DNA from: Gammaproteobacteria bacterium
GTDB taxonomy: Bacteria > Pseudomonadota > Gammaproteobacteria > Pseudomonadales > Pseudohongiellaceae
Assembly (NCBI GenBank): GCA_026710425.1
Contig: JAPORB010000142.1
Coordinates: 1-36,746, forward strand
Direction: 5' to 3'
Length of the DNA: 36,746 nt
Part shown: piece by piece, positions 1 through 8,427 of the stretch
Numbering within the stretch: the first letter of the stretch is position 1
Layout of the letters: the number at the start of each line of letters is the position of its first letter
Position numbers and translations under genes: made by a program
The notes under the pieces: generated by a model
The model's input: only the letters and a program-made list of their open reading frames with translations
What the model was told of the DNA's origin: nothing
Databases searched by the model: none

Positions 1-63
1 ACGTACTGTTCGGTATAGTATAAGAAAGATCGGCAGCTGTCAAGGAATCATGAGGGGTTTTTG

Positions 64-189
64 ATGAAAATCTGCATGAGGACTGGCGCGCACTGGGCAT
101 GGCAATTGGCCGGTGTGGGTCAACTGCGGGTGGCGTGTTGGGGTGAAAAATTGAGAAAATGGTGGGTGAGAGTCAAAAAGAGGGGTTAA
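64..189 (+). CDS. possible small Trp-rich ORF (41 aa), unrecognised
   Basis: A short reading frame opens with ATG six bases after a strong GAGGGG ribosome-binding sequence (52-57). It encodes 41 residues, five of them Trp, and ends basic. A still smaller frame (ATG at 50, stop TGA overlapping this ATG) precedes it. The last codons run into the left arm of the hairpin at 175-203, an arrangement resembling a leader peptide. No family is recognised. It may be chance, since the region has no other support for coding. Confidence 0.2.
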   Translation: MKICMRTGAHWAWQLAGVGQLRVACWGEKLRKWWVRVKKRG

Positions 190-203
190 ATCGGCTCTTT
201 TTT
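175..203. terminator. possible bidirectional intrinsic terminator
   Basis: The arms AAAAAGAG (175-182) and CTCTTTTT (195-202) are perfectly complementary around a 12-base loop. The right arm runs into a T stretch, and the left arm gives the same on the opposite strand. The stem is AT-rich and so weak for a terminator. It lies 105 bases upstream of the cobO start, downstream of whatever precedes the window. Confidence 0.4.
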
Positions 204-307
204 GAGGTAAAATATAATTTAAGTGGTTACCATTAAGGGGTCATATCTTTTCTTTGGAACGTGCAGTTTGAAAATTTTTCTTGAAAAATTAAGGACAACA
301 AGCAATT

Positions 308-916
308 ATGCAGACATCGGAACAACGCAATGCACGGCATAAAAAAGCCATGCAAAGAAAGAAGGAACACATCGATAATAAAATAGATCAGGCAACTGTC
401 GACAAGGGCTTGATGGTGGTACTTACCGGTAACGGAAAGGGCAAGAGTTCTTCAGCCTTTGGTATGCTAGCACGCAGTGTAGGCCATGGGCTTAATTGTG
501 CCGTAGTCCAATTCATCAAGGGTGTATGGGAAACCGGCGAGCATCTGCTATTCCAAAACCATCCCTTGGTTGAGTTTCATGTCATGGCAACCGGATTTAC
601 CTGGGAGACACAGGATAGGGATAAGGATATTGCCGCTGCACAATGCACATGGGGCCAAGCTGCACAACTGCTTAGGGATGAAAATGTAGATGTGGTAATT
701 CTGGATGAGCTCACCTACATGCTTACCTATGGCTACCTGGATAAGCAACATGTTCTGGAAGCCCTTAGCAATCGGCCTCAAGGACAGCATGTCATCGTCA
801 CAGGCCGCAATGCCTCACGAGAACTAATCGAACTGGCCGATACAGTGGCGGAGCTTGATAGCGTAAAACATGCCTTCGATAGTGGAGTGAAAGTGCATAA
901 AGGTATAGATTATTAG
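308..916 (+). CDS. cobO: corrinoid adenosyltransferase (CobO/BtuR family)
   Basis: This cytosolic enzyme transfers the 5'-deoxyadenosyl group of ATP to reduced corrinoid, giving adenosylcobalamin or its precursor. The 202 residues match the usual size of the CobO/BtuR family. A charged N-terminal helix (1-33) precedes the P-loop-like motif GNGKGKSS (41-48), and the family motif ILDELTY sits at 131-137. The ATG at 308 is preceded by AAGGA about 12 bases upstream, a rather long spacing. The gene stands alone on the plus strand. Its stop overlaps by 4 bp the 3' end of the opposing cobC-like gene, another cobalamin gene. No cobalamin riboswitch is visible upstream. The family assignment is secure; whether it serves de novo synthesis or salvage cannot be told from the window. 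Confidence 0.93.
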   Translation: MQTSEQRNARHKKAMQRKKEHIDNKIDQATVDKGLMVVLTGNGKGKSSSAFGMLARSVGHGLNCAVVQFIKGVWETGEHLLFQNHPLVEFHVMATGFTWETQDRDKDIAAAQCTWGQAAQLLRDENVDVVILDELTYMLTYGYLDKQHVLEALSNRPQGQHVIVTGRNASRELIELADTVAELDSVKHAFDSGVKVHKGIDY

Positions 917-1590
917 GCTGGGTTAAATGGTCTGGCCTCAAACCCGGTCGCATTGTGAAAAATCAGTGCCGCTCCGCATCGATCGCCTGAAACATCTAAT
1001 GCAATCCTGCTATAGCAAGCAAACGGAATAAAAAGTGGAAAACTGCGATTGAGCGGCATACCCAATACTGTTGGCAGAACTATGCGCAGGACACCGCCAT
1101 GGGTCACCACAAGTAGATGCGTACCATTTGGATAGTCCGCCAGATTGCCCCAGACCTTCAGGATACGATCCCGAAAATCAACGAACCGCTCGCCATTGGG
1201 TGGTGCCAGTGCCGAAAAATCGTCTCGAAAGGCCCTGAATTGATCGGCGGCAAGTATACGCCACTCATCAATAGGTAAACCATCCCAGTCTCCATAGTCA
1301 ATTTCTTGCCAGCCTGCATCAACCTCAAGATCCAGTTTAGTCTCTGCAGCAACCGTTGTTGCAAAATCGCAACAGCGAGCCAAAGGCGAACTGATTATTC
1401 CAGTCCAGTCCGGCGTAGTCTTTGTGGGCTGACAGTCTTGTGTAAGCCCCGTGGCATGTTGCATCTGCTGCCAGCCAAGTGCAGTCAAGGCTGGGTTGAT
1501 ACGGCCACGCAGAATGTCACCGCCTTCGGGTTCACCATGACGAAGAAAATCCACCGTGATCTGTTTTTGGCTATGTGAAGAAGATATCAA
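913..1590 (-). CDS. cobC: histidine phosphatase, probable alpha-ribazole phosphatase (CobC-like)
   Basis: This is a member of the histidine phosphatase superfamily. The phosphohistidine motif RHGEP is followed by GGDILRGRINPAL, the pattern of alpha-ribazole-5'-phosphate phosphatases, and the second catalytic His lies in VVTHGG near the C-terminus. CobC removes the phosphate from alpha-ribazole phosphate in nucleotide loop assembly of cobalamin. The neighbouring cobO supports this reading. The superfamily is broad, so the substrate is inferred. The start is uncertain: the longest frame uses TTG at 1590, while a GTG at 1554 opens just before the RHG motif, and neither has a good ribosome-binding site. 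The gene lies 36 bp or more downstream of ribA on the same strand and may be its operon partner. Confidence 0.7.
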   Translation of the reverse strand: MISSSHSQKQITVDFLRHGEPEGGDILRGRINPALTALGWQQMQHATGLTQDCQPTKTTPDWTGIISSPLARCCDFATTVAAETKLDLEVDAGWQEIDYGDWDGLPIDEWRILAADQFRAFRDDFSALAPPNGERFVDFRDRILKVWGNLADYPNGTHLLVVTHGGVLRIVLPTVLGMPLNRSFPLFIPFACYSRIALDVSGDRCGAALIFHNATGFEARPFNPA

Positions 1591-1626
1591 GGCTGAAGTG
1601 AAAATTGAGGCCCTTAGATAAGACCA

Positions 1627-2211
1627 TTATCTCATATGGCCCAGTTTGTCGAACTTAGCAGCAATGTAGCTTTCGTTATGCGGGTTGGCCTCGGTATGTA
1701 TGGGCACAATTTCCGTAACCTCGATTCCCAGCTTTTTTAGAGCATTAACCTTGCGCGGGTTGTTGGTCATCAGTATTAACCGGGAGAGTTGAAAATGATC
1801 CAGGATTGGCTTGCAAATCTTGTATTCCCGGCCATCAGGTTCAAAACCGAGCTGCACGTTGGCTTCTACCGTATCGGCACCACAGTCCTGTAGAGCGTAA
1901 GCCTTGATCTTGTTGATCAGCCCGATGCCCCTGCCTTCCTGCCGCAAGTAGAGAATCAGTCCCCTGCCCTGCTCAGCTATCCTGCGCAAGGCCTGCTGCA
2001 GTTGAGGACCGCAGTCGCAGCGAAGGCTGAACAGGCAGTCACCTGTAAGGCATTCAGAATGTACCCGGCACAGCACCGGTTCCTTTCCTGCCATATCGCC
2101 CAAGGTAAGTGCAATATGCTCCTTACCTGAGGCTTGATCCTCGAAACCATGGATAGCGAACTCGCCCCACTGAGTAGGCAAGTTTGCTGTGGCAACATAC
2201 TGAAGTGACAC
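1627..2211 (-). CDS. ribA: GTP cyclohydrolase II
   Basis: RibA opens the guanine ring of GTP to give 2,5-diamino-6-ribosylamino-4(3H)-pyrimidinone 5'-phosphate, formate and pyrophosphate, the first step of riboflavin synthesis. The three zinc cysteines are present at C54, C65 and C67, the same numbering as E. coli RibA. The catalytic region RQEGRGIGL follows, and TNNPRK lies near the C-terminus. The length of 194 aa is normal. The start is GTG at 2211, behind TGGA. It follows pgpA by 18 bp and is probably cotranscribed. This copy is intact, whereas the cyclohydrolase-like half of the RibBA protein encoded at 5384-6517 is degenerate, so this gene must supply the activity. Confidence 0.96.
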   Translation of the reverse strand: MSLQYVATANLPTQWGEFAIHGFEDQASGKEHIALTLGDMAGKEPVLCRVHSECLTGDCLFSLRCDCGPQLQQALRRIAEQGRGLILYLRQEGRGIGLINKIKAYALQDCGADTVEANVQLGFEPDGREYKICKPILDHFQLSRLILMTNNPRKVNALKKLGIEVTEIVPIHTEANPHNESYIAAKFDKLGHMR

Positions 2212-2229
2212 GATTTTTCCAGAAGCGAT

Positions 2230-2712
2230 CTAGCTGGTCAGAATAACAATAGCCTGAATACACAGAGTAGCCATTATACCCGCTAAAATATCATCAAGCA
2301 TGATACCAAGACCACCAGACACGTGTTTATCAACCCACTTGATTGGCCAGGGCTTTAGAACATCCAGCATACGAAACAGTAGGAAACCCAAAACAATCCA
2401 CAACCAACCCGGCGGCACCATGATTAGAGTAATCCATAGACCAACAAATTCGTCCCAAACAATTCCGCTGTGATCATGAACGCCCAAATCTTGACTGGTA
2501 CGACCACAAATCCAGACTCCGACACCAGCTGATGCCAGAACTAACATGCTATAGGCTGGCATCGATAATTGCGCCATCGGCAGGTAGAACAAAACTGCGA
2601 CACCAGTGCCAGCAGTTCCTGGTGCTTTCGGTAACAGACCGCTACCAAAACCAAATGCCAGCAAGTGCACTGGATTGCTCAGATCCACCTGCTTCACTAG
2701 GTTCAAGCTCAT
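2230..2712 (-). CDS. pgpA: phosphatidylglycerophosphatase A
   Basis: This inner-membrane phosphatase dephosphorylates phosphatidylglycerophosphate to phosphatidylglycerol. Family signatures are GLLPKAPGTAGT (25-36), WDEFVG, FRMLDVLKPWP and the LDDILAG segment, with several hydrophobic helices between them. The chosen start is the ATG at 2712, giving 160 aa, the usual PgpA length. It is preceded by GGTGA at good spacing and sits 7 bp after the thiL stop. A longer frame reaching 2757 would overlap thiL and add an unconserved leader. The thiL-pgpA pair is a standard gammaproteobacterial neighbourhood. Confidence 0.94.
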   Translation of the reverse strand: MSLNLVKQVDLSNPVHLLAFGFGSGLLPKAPGTAGTGVAVLFYLPMAQLSMPAYSMLVLASAGVGVWICGRTSQDLGVHDHSGIVWDEFVGLWITLIMVPPGWLWIVLGFLLFRMLDVLKPWPIKWVDKHVSGGLGIMLDDILAGIMATLCIQAIVILTS

Positions 2713-2719
2713 GCTGTTT

Positions 2720-3745
2720 TCACCGTTCAGCCTGAATCGGGTTGACAAAATGAGCATAGGAAGATTGATCGAAATCCAACTTCATTCCTCTACTGTCGTG
2801 TAAATACAGATCTGTATTTTTGGTAATCTCCCCTACGCAACTCAGGTCAATCGCAAGACTATTGGCAATCGACTTAACAGCTGACAGATTTTCCGGCGGC
2901 ACACAAAGGCAGAGTTCATAATCATCTCCCCCAAACAGGGCGGCAGCATGACTCAGCTTTGAGTCGGCAAAGCTTCTGGCTGCTGAGGAAATAGGCAAGG
3001 CATCCACATTGATGCTGGCACCTAAACCATTAGCCATGAGGATGTGGCCCAAATCGCTGACCAGACCGTCTGATAGGTCGATACCACAGGAAACCAAGGT
3101 AGCACAGGCCTGTGCTAGCTTAATTCTCGGCTTCGGTTGAAAAAAGGCTGCCAGGAAGGTATCCCGACAATTCATTGGAATTTCCCCCTGCATCAGAACC
3201 TTGCTCGCAACTAGGTGTGAGTCCAAGCCCATCGCCAGTAAAGCCAGTGCTCCGTCTCCGAGAAAACCACTGACAAGAATTTTGTCCCCGACCACTGCCC
3301 CGTGTCGCCGAATCATTACCGTCTTGTCGACTAGGCCATGCACCGTAATGGAAATGCTCAATGGTCCACGAACAGTATCGCCACCCACCAAGGGACAATT
3401 GTACTGCTGTGCCAGATCAAACAAGCCCCCACTGAATCGTTCCATCCATGCCTCGCTGACCTCATTTACAGCCAAACCAAGTGTAAAACACAGGGGCGCG
3501 GCACCCATGGCTGCCAGGTCACTGAGATTGACAGCCAAGGCACGATGAGCGATAAGATCAGCTGGTGCGTCAGCAGGAAAATGCACATCGGCTATCAACA
3601 CATCCGTAGCAACACACAACTGCTGCCCCTTGGGTATTTCAAGCACAGCAGCATCATCACCGATGCCAAGAATGACCTCACTGCGTTGAAACTGGTGGGA
3701 AGATTCAGCAAAGAACCTGCGGATTAGTTCAAACTCACTGGCCAT
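2720..3745 (-). CDS. thiL: thiamine-monophosphate kinase
   Basis: ThiL phosphorylates thiamine monophosphate to the active cofactor thiamine diphosphate, using ATP in the cytosol. It belongs to the PurM/ThiL/SelD fold family. Visible signatures are GIGDDAAV (27-34), the ATDVLIADVHF segment, NLSDLAAMGA, GIDLSDGLVSDLG and GGDDYELCL. The length of 341 aa is slightly above the usual ~320-330. The start is the ATG at 3745. It lies 74 bp downstream of nusB and 7 bp upstream of pgpA on the same strand, the common nusB-thiL-pgpA order. Confidence 0.95.
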   Translation of the reverse strand: MASEFELIRRFFAESSHQFQRSEVILGIGDDAAVLEIPKGQQLCVATDVLIADVHFPADAPADLIAHRALAVNLSDLAAMGAAPLCFTLGLAVNEVSEAWMERFSGGLFDLAQQYNCPLVGGDTVRGPLSISITVHGLVDKTVMIRRHGAVVGDKILVSGFLGDGALALLAMGLDSHLVASKVLMQGEIPMNCRDTFLAAFFQPKPRIKLAQACATLVSCGIDLSDGLVSDLGHILMANGLGASINVDALPISSAARSFADSKLSHAAALFGGDDYELCLCVPPENLSAVKSIANSLAIDLSCVGEITKNTDLYLHDSRGMKLDFDQSSYAHFVNPIQAER

Positions 3746-3819
3746 TTCTGGTCGCCTGCTTCAGCCTCTGTAGTTGGCAATGGAGATCTGTGCTAAACAG
3801 CTATGACTAAAGGAATAGC

Positions 3820-4260
3820 TCAGGTACTGCCTGCATGTTCTTCCATTCGAAGTTTTGGTACCAGCTTGTCCAGTACTCCGTTAATATACTTATGACTGTC
3901 TGTTGCTCCATAATTCTTGGCCAGTTCCACACATTCGTTAATTACCACGCGATATGGCACATCAATTCGGTAGGACAATTCATAGGTGCCCAGATACAAT
4001 AGTGCCTTCTCCACCGGATCAATCGCGGATACCTCCCTGTCGAGCAGTGGTTGAAAACTTGCAACCAGTTGCTTTGCCTGTATGGGAACATTGGTGAAAA
4101 TATCATCAAAGTAATCCCAGTCAATCTTACCGGGATTATCGGCATGGAACTGTTTGCTGATCTCTGCTGGTTCCATCCTGGACATAAACCACTGATACAG
4201 AGCCTGCATTATCAGCTGCCGAGCCCTGCGACGTTGCGCTACCGGAATCCTGGTGCCCAT
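3820..4260 (-). CDS. nusB: transcription antitermination factor NusB
   Basis: NusB binds boxA RNA with NusE (S10) and takes part in antitermination of rRNA operons. The basic N-terminal segment RRRARQLIMQALYQW is the family hallmark. The C-terminal part has ALLYLGTYEL, the helix RVVINECVELAKNYG and KYINGVLDKL, all conserved in NusB. I chose the ATG at 4260 (146 aa). A TTG at 4284 would add eight residues but has no better ribosome-binding site. It follows ribH by about 45 bp on the same strand, the usual ribH-nusB pairing. Confidence 0.95.
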   Translation of the reverse strand: MGTRIPVAQRRRARQLIMQALYQWFMSRMEPAEISKQFHADNPGKIDWDYFDDIFTNVPIQAKQLVASFQPLLDREVSAIDPVEKALLYLGTYELSYRIDVPYRVVINECVELAKNYGATDSHKYINGVLDKLVPKLRMEEHAGST

Positions 4261-4305
4261 GTTGTGGCCTGAGTGCTTCGGCAATTTGACCAGAGTAGTG
4301 TGCGG

Positions 4306-4782
4306 TCATACTTCCAGCTGTCGGGAAAGACTGACCATTTCCATGGCGACGTGCGCCGCATCAACTCCCTTGTTGCCGGCCTTGGTGCCGGCGCGTTCAA
4401 TCGCTTGTTCAATGGTGTCAACGGTTAATACGCCAAAAGCGACAGGTAAATCGGCATTCAGGGATACTTGACTCAAACCTTTCACGCATTCCCCAGCCAC
4501 ATAGTCAAAGTGTGGCGTACTGCCTCGAATCACTGCACCCAAAGCAATGACAGCGTCGTACTGAGCCGTGGCGACCATCTTCTTGACCGCCAGTGGCAAC
4601 TCATAGGCACCGGGAACTCTGACTACAGTAAGATCCTTGTTGGCAACGCCCTGCTTTTGCAGTGTATCAATGGCACCATCCAGCAATTTATCGACAATGA
4701 AACTGTTAAACCGTGCCACAGCAATCCCATAACGGGCACTTGCATTTTGATAATTTCCTTCTATGGTTCTTATGCTACTCAT
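4306..4782 (-). CDS. ribH: 6,7-dimethyl-8-ribityllumazine synthase
   Basis: RibH condenses 5-amino-6-ribitylaminouracil with 3,4-dihydroxy-2-butanone 4-phosphate to give lumazine, the riboflavin synthase substrate. Family features are the N-terminal [10 protein letters not shown], the [13 protein letters not shown] segment, [16 protein letters not shown] and the C-terminal [21 protein letters not shown]-type region. The length of 158 aa is normal. The ATG at 4782 has AGGAT at good spacing. A 600-bp gene-free stretch separates it from ribBA upstream, so it may have its own promoter; none is clear. Confidence 0.96.
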   Translation of the reverse strand: MSSIRTIEGNYQNASARYGIAVARFNSFIVDKLLDGAIDTLQKQGVANKDLTVVRVPGAYELPLAVKKMVATAQYDAVIALGAVIRGSTPHFDYVAGECVKGLSQVSLNADLPVAFGVLTVDTIEQAIERAGTKAGNKGVDAAHVAMEMVSLSRQLEV

Positions 4783-5383
4783 ACTGTCATCCTGAATCGC
4801 TGGCTACTTTGATTCGGTTATCTTGACTTTGTCACCACCTGCCATTGCGCTCTGGCGATGTCGATTTTGTATTACCCTGATGATCTATCATCGCGATTTG
4901 TTCCGATTATGACATTTGATCAATGCTCTTACTTCTGATGGATCAAAAAACTTAACGGCTTATCTCTGCCCAGTCAGTATTACCAACCAGTCTTCCAGAG
5001 GAACCGACGCAGTGGGGAATGGCCTTGGAAATGGCTTAGAGTTCATGTGTTGAAGATATCAAAAAACGGAAGAGCCGTTCTACTCTCTCATCACCAAGAA
5101 TTAACTAACTTAGCCCAATGTTTGATCAATAGACTCGTTATTTAACCACTGTTAGCGACTTATACTGTCAGCAAGAACCACTTTCCAGGTAAAGTCTATA
5201 GATATTACAAATTTCAACAGCTGGCTAAAATCTGGCCTAAAATCTGAACAACATTAATTATAAGGGGCAACGATCAAATGACGGTACACAACTGACAAGA
5301 CACTACACAATCGATATATACTATACCCAAAGATATAAGATTTCTAAGTTTCCGGTTGTTGCATAGACCTGTATCCGCCTCAG
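4783..5383. other. 600-bp gene-free spacer inside the riboflavin cluster
   Basis: No convincing coding frame is present between ribBA and ribH. The stretch contains a terminator-like hairpin (5061-5079), an exact 10-mer TTTGATCAAT at 4915-4924 and 5121-5130 with a palindromic core, and a 14-bp palindrome GATGATCTATCATC near 4879-4892. I see no FMN riboswitch on either strand and no recognisable remnant of a gene or mobile element. Confidence 0.6.
5061..5079 (-). terminator. possible intrinsic terminator downstream of ribBA
   Basis: On the minus strand AACGG and CCGTT pair around a CTCTT loop, and the stem runs directly into six Ts. It lies about 305 bases after the ribBA stop and 280 bases before ribH. 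It could end the ribD-ribE-ribBA transcript or a separate small transcript. The stem is only five pairs. Confidence 0.4.
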
Positions 5384-6517
5384 CTAGCGGACATGTTGTC
5401 GTTCCTTTTTTTCAAACTTCACAAATTCGACTACCTCCAGATCAAACCCTGAAATGGCGTTATACTTAGCAGGATAACTGAGCAAACGCATTTTGCCGAC
5501 TCCAAGATCACGCAATATCTGGGATCCGGTACCAATAGTCAGGTCATTGCCAGGCCGATCCTCGTTTACCAATGCGTTAGTGCCTGCCTTGGCTGAAGCC
5601 AGATTATGGGACAGGTCATTACCATAGTCATCACCGGATAATAACACAGCCACGCCAACTCCTTCCTTGCTGATGCGTTTAAGTGCGGTGCTGAATGACC
5701 AGCTGGTACGCTGTGCCTTGTAGACTTCACAGACATCCCTCAGAGTGTTTGGAATATGCACGCGCACCAGGGTTGGTTGATCTGGACTGATCTGTCCCAT
5801 AACGAAGGCCAGATGCAGGGAGCCGCTTATAGAATCCAAATAACTATGAACGGTAAAGTGTCCATAGGGAGTCTCCAATACATCTGTCCCCTTGCGTTGC
5901 ACAGTATGCTCATTGGCAATGCGATAGTGGATCAGGTCGACAATAGTGCCAATCTTCAGACCATGATGCCGAGAAAATTTTTCCAGATCCTCACGCCGGG
6001 CCATAGTGCCATCCTCATTCATGATTTCCACTATGGTGGCAGCTGGTTGATAACCGGCGAGACGGGCCAGATCGCAACCGGCTTCGGTATGGCCAGCACG
6101 GCGCAGGACACCACCAGGCTGTGCCATTATGGGAAACACATGTCCCGGCTGCACAATATCTTCTGACCGAGATTCTCTTGCCACGGCGATCTGAATGGTT
6201 CGTGCCCTATCTGCTGCCGAGATGCCTGTTGTTACTCCGGTTGCCGCCTCAATTGAAACCGTGAAATTTGTATTATGAGGTGTCTTATTTTCGTTGACCA
6301 TTAGGGGTAGCTTGAGATCTTCACAACGCTCCCGGGTTAGCGTTAGGCAGATCAAACCTCGAGCGTTGGTGGCCATAAAATTAATATCCTCGGTGCGTAC
6401 TCGCTCAGCAGCAATAATCAAGTCACCTTCGTTCTCGCGATTCTCGTCATCCATGAGCACCACCATCTTGCCTTGGCGAATGTCATCAATGATTTCTTCT
6501 GTGGTGTTCAGCTTCAT
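5384..6517 (-). CDS. ribBA: 3,4-dihydroxy-2-butanone 4-phosphate synthase with degenerate GTP cyclohydrolase II domain
   Basis: The N-terminal half (about 1-200) is a full RibB domain that converts ribulose 5-phosphate to dihydroxybutanone phosphate plus formate. It shows DDENRENEGDLI, the metal and substrate site, and RAGHTEAGCDLARLAG. The C-terminal half (about 205-366) aligns with GTP cyclohydrolase II, as in QILRDLGVGKMRLL. However, it lacks the three zinc cysteines and the RQEGRGIGL catalytic segment, so it should be inactive in that reaction. The separate ribA at 1627-2211 is intact, which explains the tolerated loss. The ATG at 6517 follows CAGGA. It lies 15 bp after ribE in the expected ribD-ribE-ribBA order. 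Confidence 0.94.
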   Translation of the reverse strand: MKLNTTEEIIDDIRQGKMVVLMDDENRENEGDLIIAAERVRTEDINFMATNARGLICLTLTRERCEDLKLPLMVNENKTPHNTNFTVSIEAATGVTTGISAADRARTIQIAVARESRSEDIVQPGHVFPIMAQPGGVLRRAGHTEAGCDLARLAGYQPAATIVEIMNEDGTMARREDLEKFSRHHGLKIGTIVDLIHYRIANEHTVQRKGTDVLETPYGHFTVHSYLDSISGSLHLAFVMGQISPDQPTLVRVHIPNTLRDVCEVYKAQRTSWSFSTALKRISKEGVGVAVLLSGDDYGNDLSHNLASAKAGTNALVNEDRPGNDLTIGTGSQILRDLGVGKMRLLSYPAKYNAISGFDLEVVEFVKFEKKERQHVR

Positions 6518-6532
6518 GGATTATTCCTGCTT

Positions 6533-7201
6533 TTAGGAGCTGAACCCCTGTTGTTGAAGAAATGCCTCATCCAGTGAAGAGTTCTTAGCCTTGTTCCGGT
6601 CGAGGTCATGATCGGCTCCCTGCAGTCGTTCAAGATATCTGGCGACTACATCCACTTCCAGATTAACTTTCTGGCCAATCTTGTAAGTACCGATGATAGT
6701 TTGTTCCTGCGTGTGAGGAATTACATTGATGGTAAATCGAACATTATCAACTTGGTTCACTGTCAAGCTGGTACCGTCAATACAGATTGATCCCTTGGGT
6801 GCTATATATCTGGCCAATGCCTGCGGCACTTCAAACTCAAGCCGTTGACTCCCGCCTTCAGCACAGCTTGTAAGAAGGACTCCCACTCCATCAACATGGC
6901 CACTCACAATATGTCCACCAAACCGATCGCTGGCTCGCATGGCTTTTTCCAGATTAACCAAACTACCGGATCTCAGGCTACCCAGTGTGGTACAACGCAG
7001 GGTTTCAGCCGATATATCAGCAGAGAAACCCTTTGCAGTCAGCCCTATAACGGTCAGACAACAGCCACTTACGGCAATACTGTCCCCCTTTCTAACATCG
7101 CCAAGATCCATCTGGCCGGTCAACAGTTTTATTTTCCAGTCAGAAGCTGTTTGCTGCAGGCTTTCAATGGTACCGACGGCCTGGATTATTCCAGTAAACA
7201 T
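6533..7201 (-). CDS. ribE: riboflavin synthase, alpha subunit type
   Basis: This enzyme dismutates two lumazine molecules to riboflavin and the pyrimidine precursor. The N-terminal MFTGIIQ is the family's signature start. Two lumazine-binding repeats follow: the first holds GDSIAVSGCCLTV, and the second SGHVDGVG and GSICIDGTSLTVN. The chosen start is the ATG at 7201 (222 aa), preceded by GGAG; a TTG at 7216 would add five unconserved residues. It lies 44 bp after ribD and 15 bp before ribBA. The C-terminal ~20 residues extend slightly past the usual end. Confidence 0.96.
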   Translation of the reverse strand: MFTGIIQAVGTIESLQQTASDWKIKLLTGQMDLGDVRKGDSIAVSGCCLTVIGLTAKGFSADISAETLRCTTLGSLRSGSLVNLEKAMRASDRFGGHIVSGHVDGVGVLLTSCAEGGSQRLEFEVPQALARYIAPKGSICIDGTSLTVNQVDNVRFTINVIPHTQEQTIIGTYKIGQKVNLEVDVVARYLERLQGADHDLDRNKAKNSSLDEAFLQQQGFSS

Positions 7202-7245
7202 GCCATAGTTCTCCAATAGTATAGGTTCCTATGATGCCCGGTCTG

Positions 7246-8427
7246 TCAGACTTTGAATGGCCTGAGCACTACTTTAATATCATTATCAATCTGCGATAAC
7301 TCCTTCACATCAAAGCGAGGAACTTCTGCCAAGGAGACGAAGCCTTGCAGTGCTGCCAGAGGCATTGCATCACAACCCATCAATTTGGGTGCCATGTAGA
7401 TAACTAACTCATCAACCAGATTAGCTTCCAGAAAACTGCCACACAGTGTGGGGCCAGCCTCAATCAACAACTCATTGCACTCGTAATCTGTTGCTAGCGA
7501 TTCTAGCACAGATACCAGGTTAACGCCTGCAGCCACTTCACCGTGTTCATGCCTGACTTGGCATATCTCTACATTTTCAAAAGACTCAAATCGTGCTCTA
7601 TCATCAGCCGTACAGGTATAAATCAGTGTTTTACCATCATACTGGCCGAGAATCTTTGCTGTTGCTGGTGTTCGCAGTCTACTGTCCAGCACTATCCGCA
7701 TCGGGCTGGATTGTAGCGTTACCTGATTTTCCTGTAGCTGTTCTTCACTGAGATTTATTTCCTCTCTGCGAACAACCAACTGTGGATCATCGGCCAGCAC
7801 CGTATTGATGCCGGTTAGAATGGCACTGCTGCGAGTCCTGTACCGTTGTACATCAGTACGCGCAGCCGTTCCTGTTATCCACTTGCTTGTGCCATTAGCG
7901 AGTGCGGTGCGTCCATCAAGACTCATCGCCAGCTTCATTCTCACATAGGGCCGACCAATACTTAGCCGTTGCATAAAGCCAGGATTGATGTCATGTGCCG
8001 TCTGTTCGAAATCCTCCAAGTGAAAGACTTTTATACCAGCCTGTTCAAGTCTTTTTATGCCCCGGCCTGACACCCTCGGATCGGGATCAGTCATGGCAAT
8101 GACAACAGTATTGATACCAGCATTAATCAAGACTTCACTGCAAGGCCCGGTTCGACCCTGATGATTACAGGGTTCTAGACTCACAAAGGCAGTTGCTCCG
8201 CAGACATCAGTCTGGGCATTACTCAATGCCATCACCTCGGCATGCGGTTGGCCAGCACCCCGATGCCAACCCTCAGCAACCACTATTCCCTCTTTGACAA
8301 TAACGCAACCAACGCGTGGATTTGGCCTGGCTGAGATAACATTACAGGCGAGATCGATTGCTCTTTTTAGATGTAATGACCAGTCAATAGCATAATCGTC
8401 AAGTTCTGTACTGTGCAGTACTTTCAT
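7246..8427 (-). CDS. ribD: bifunctional riboflavin deaminase/reductase
   Basis: RibD carries out the deamination and side-chain reduction steps of riboflavin synthesis. The N-terminal zinc deaminase domain shows H62-A-E64 and the PCNHQGRTGPC motif with C87 and C96. The C-terminal reductase domain includes RPYVRMKLAMSLDGR and the LIEAGPTLCGSFL segment. The ATG at 8427 gives 393 aa; a TTG at 8442 would add five residues, and neither has a strong ribosome-binding site. It is the first rib gene after nrdR, but a 455-bp AT-rich gap precedes it. No FMN riboswitch is visible in that gap. Confidence 0.95.
   Translation of the reverse strand: MKVLHSTELDDYAIDWSLHLKRAIDLACNVISARPNPRVGCVIVKEGIVVAEGWHRGAGQPHAEVMALSNAQTDVCGATAFVSLEPCNHQGRTGPCSEVLINAGINTVVIAMTDPDPRVSGRGIKRLEQAGIKVFHLEDFEQTAHDINPGFMQRLSIGRPYVRMKLAMSLDGRTALANGTSKWITGTAARTDVQRYRTRSSAILTGINTVLADDPQLVVRREEINLSEEQLQENQVTLQSSPMRIVLDSRLRTPATAKILGQYDGKTLIYTCTADDRARFESFENVEICQVRHEHGEVAAGVNLVSVLESLATDYECNELLIEAGPTLCGSFLEANLVDELVIYMAPKLMGCDAMPLAALQGFVSLAEVPRFDVKELSQIDNDIKVVLRPFKV

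Noticed and set aside
239-248. 10-mer GGTCATATCT shared with the hairpin near 20086
   Set aside because: Only ten bases match and the flanks differ; not enough to call a repeat family.
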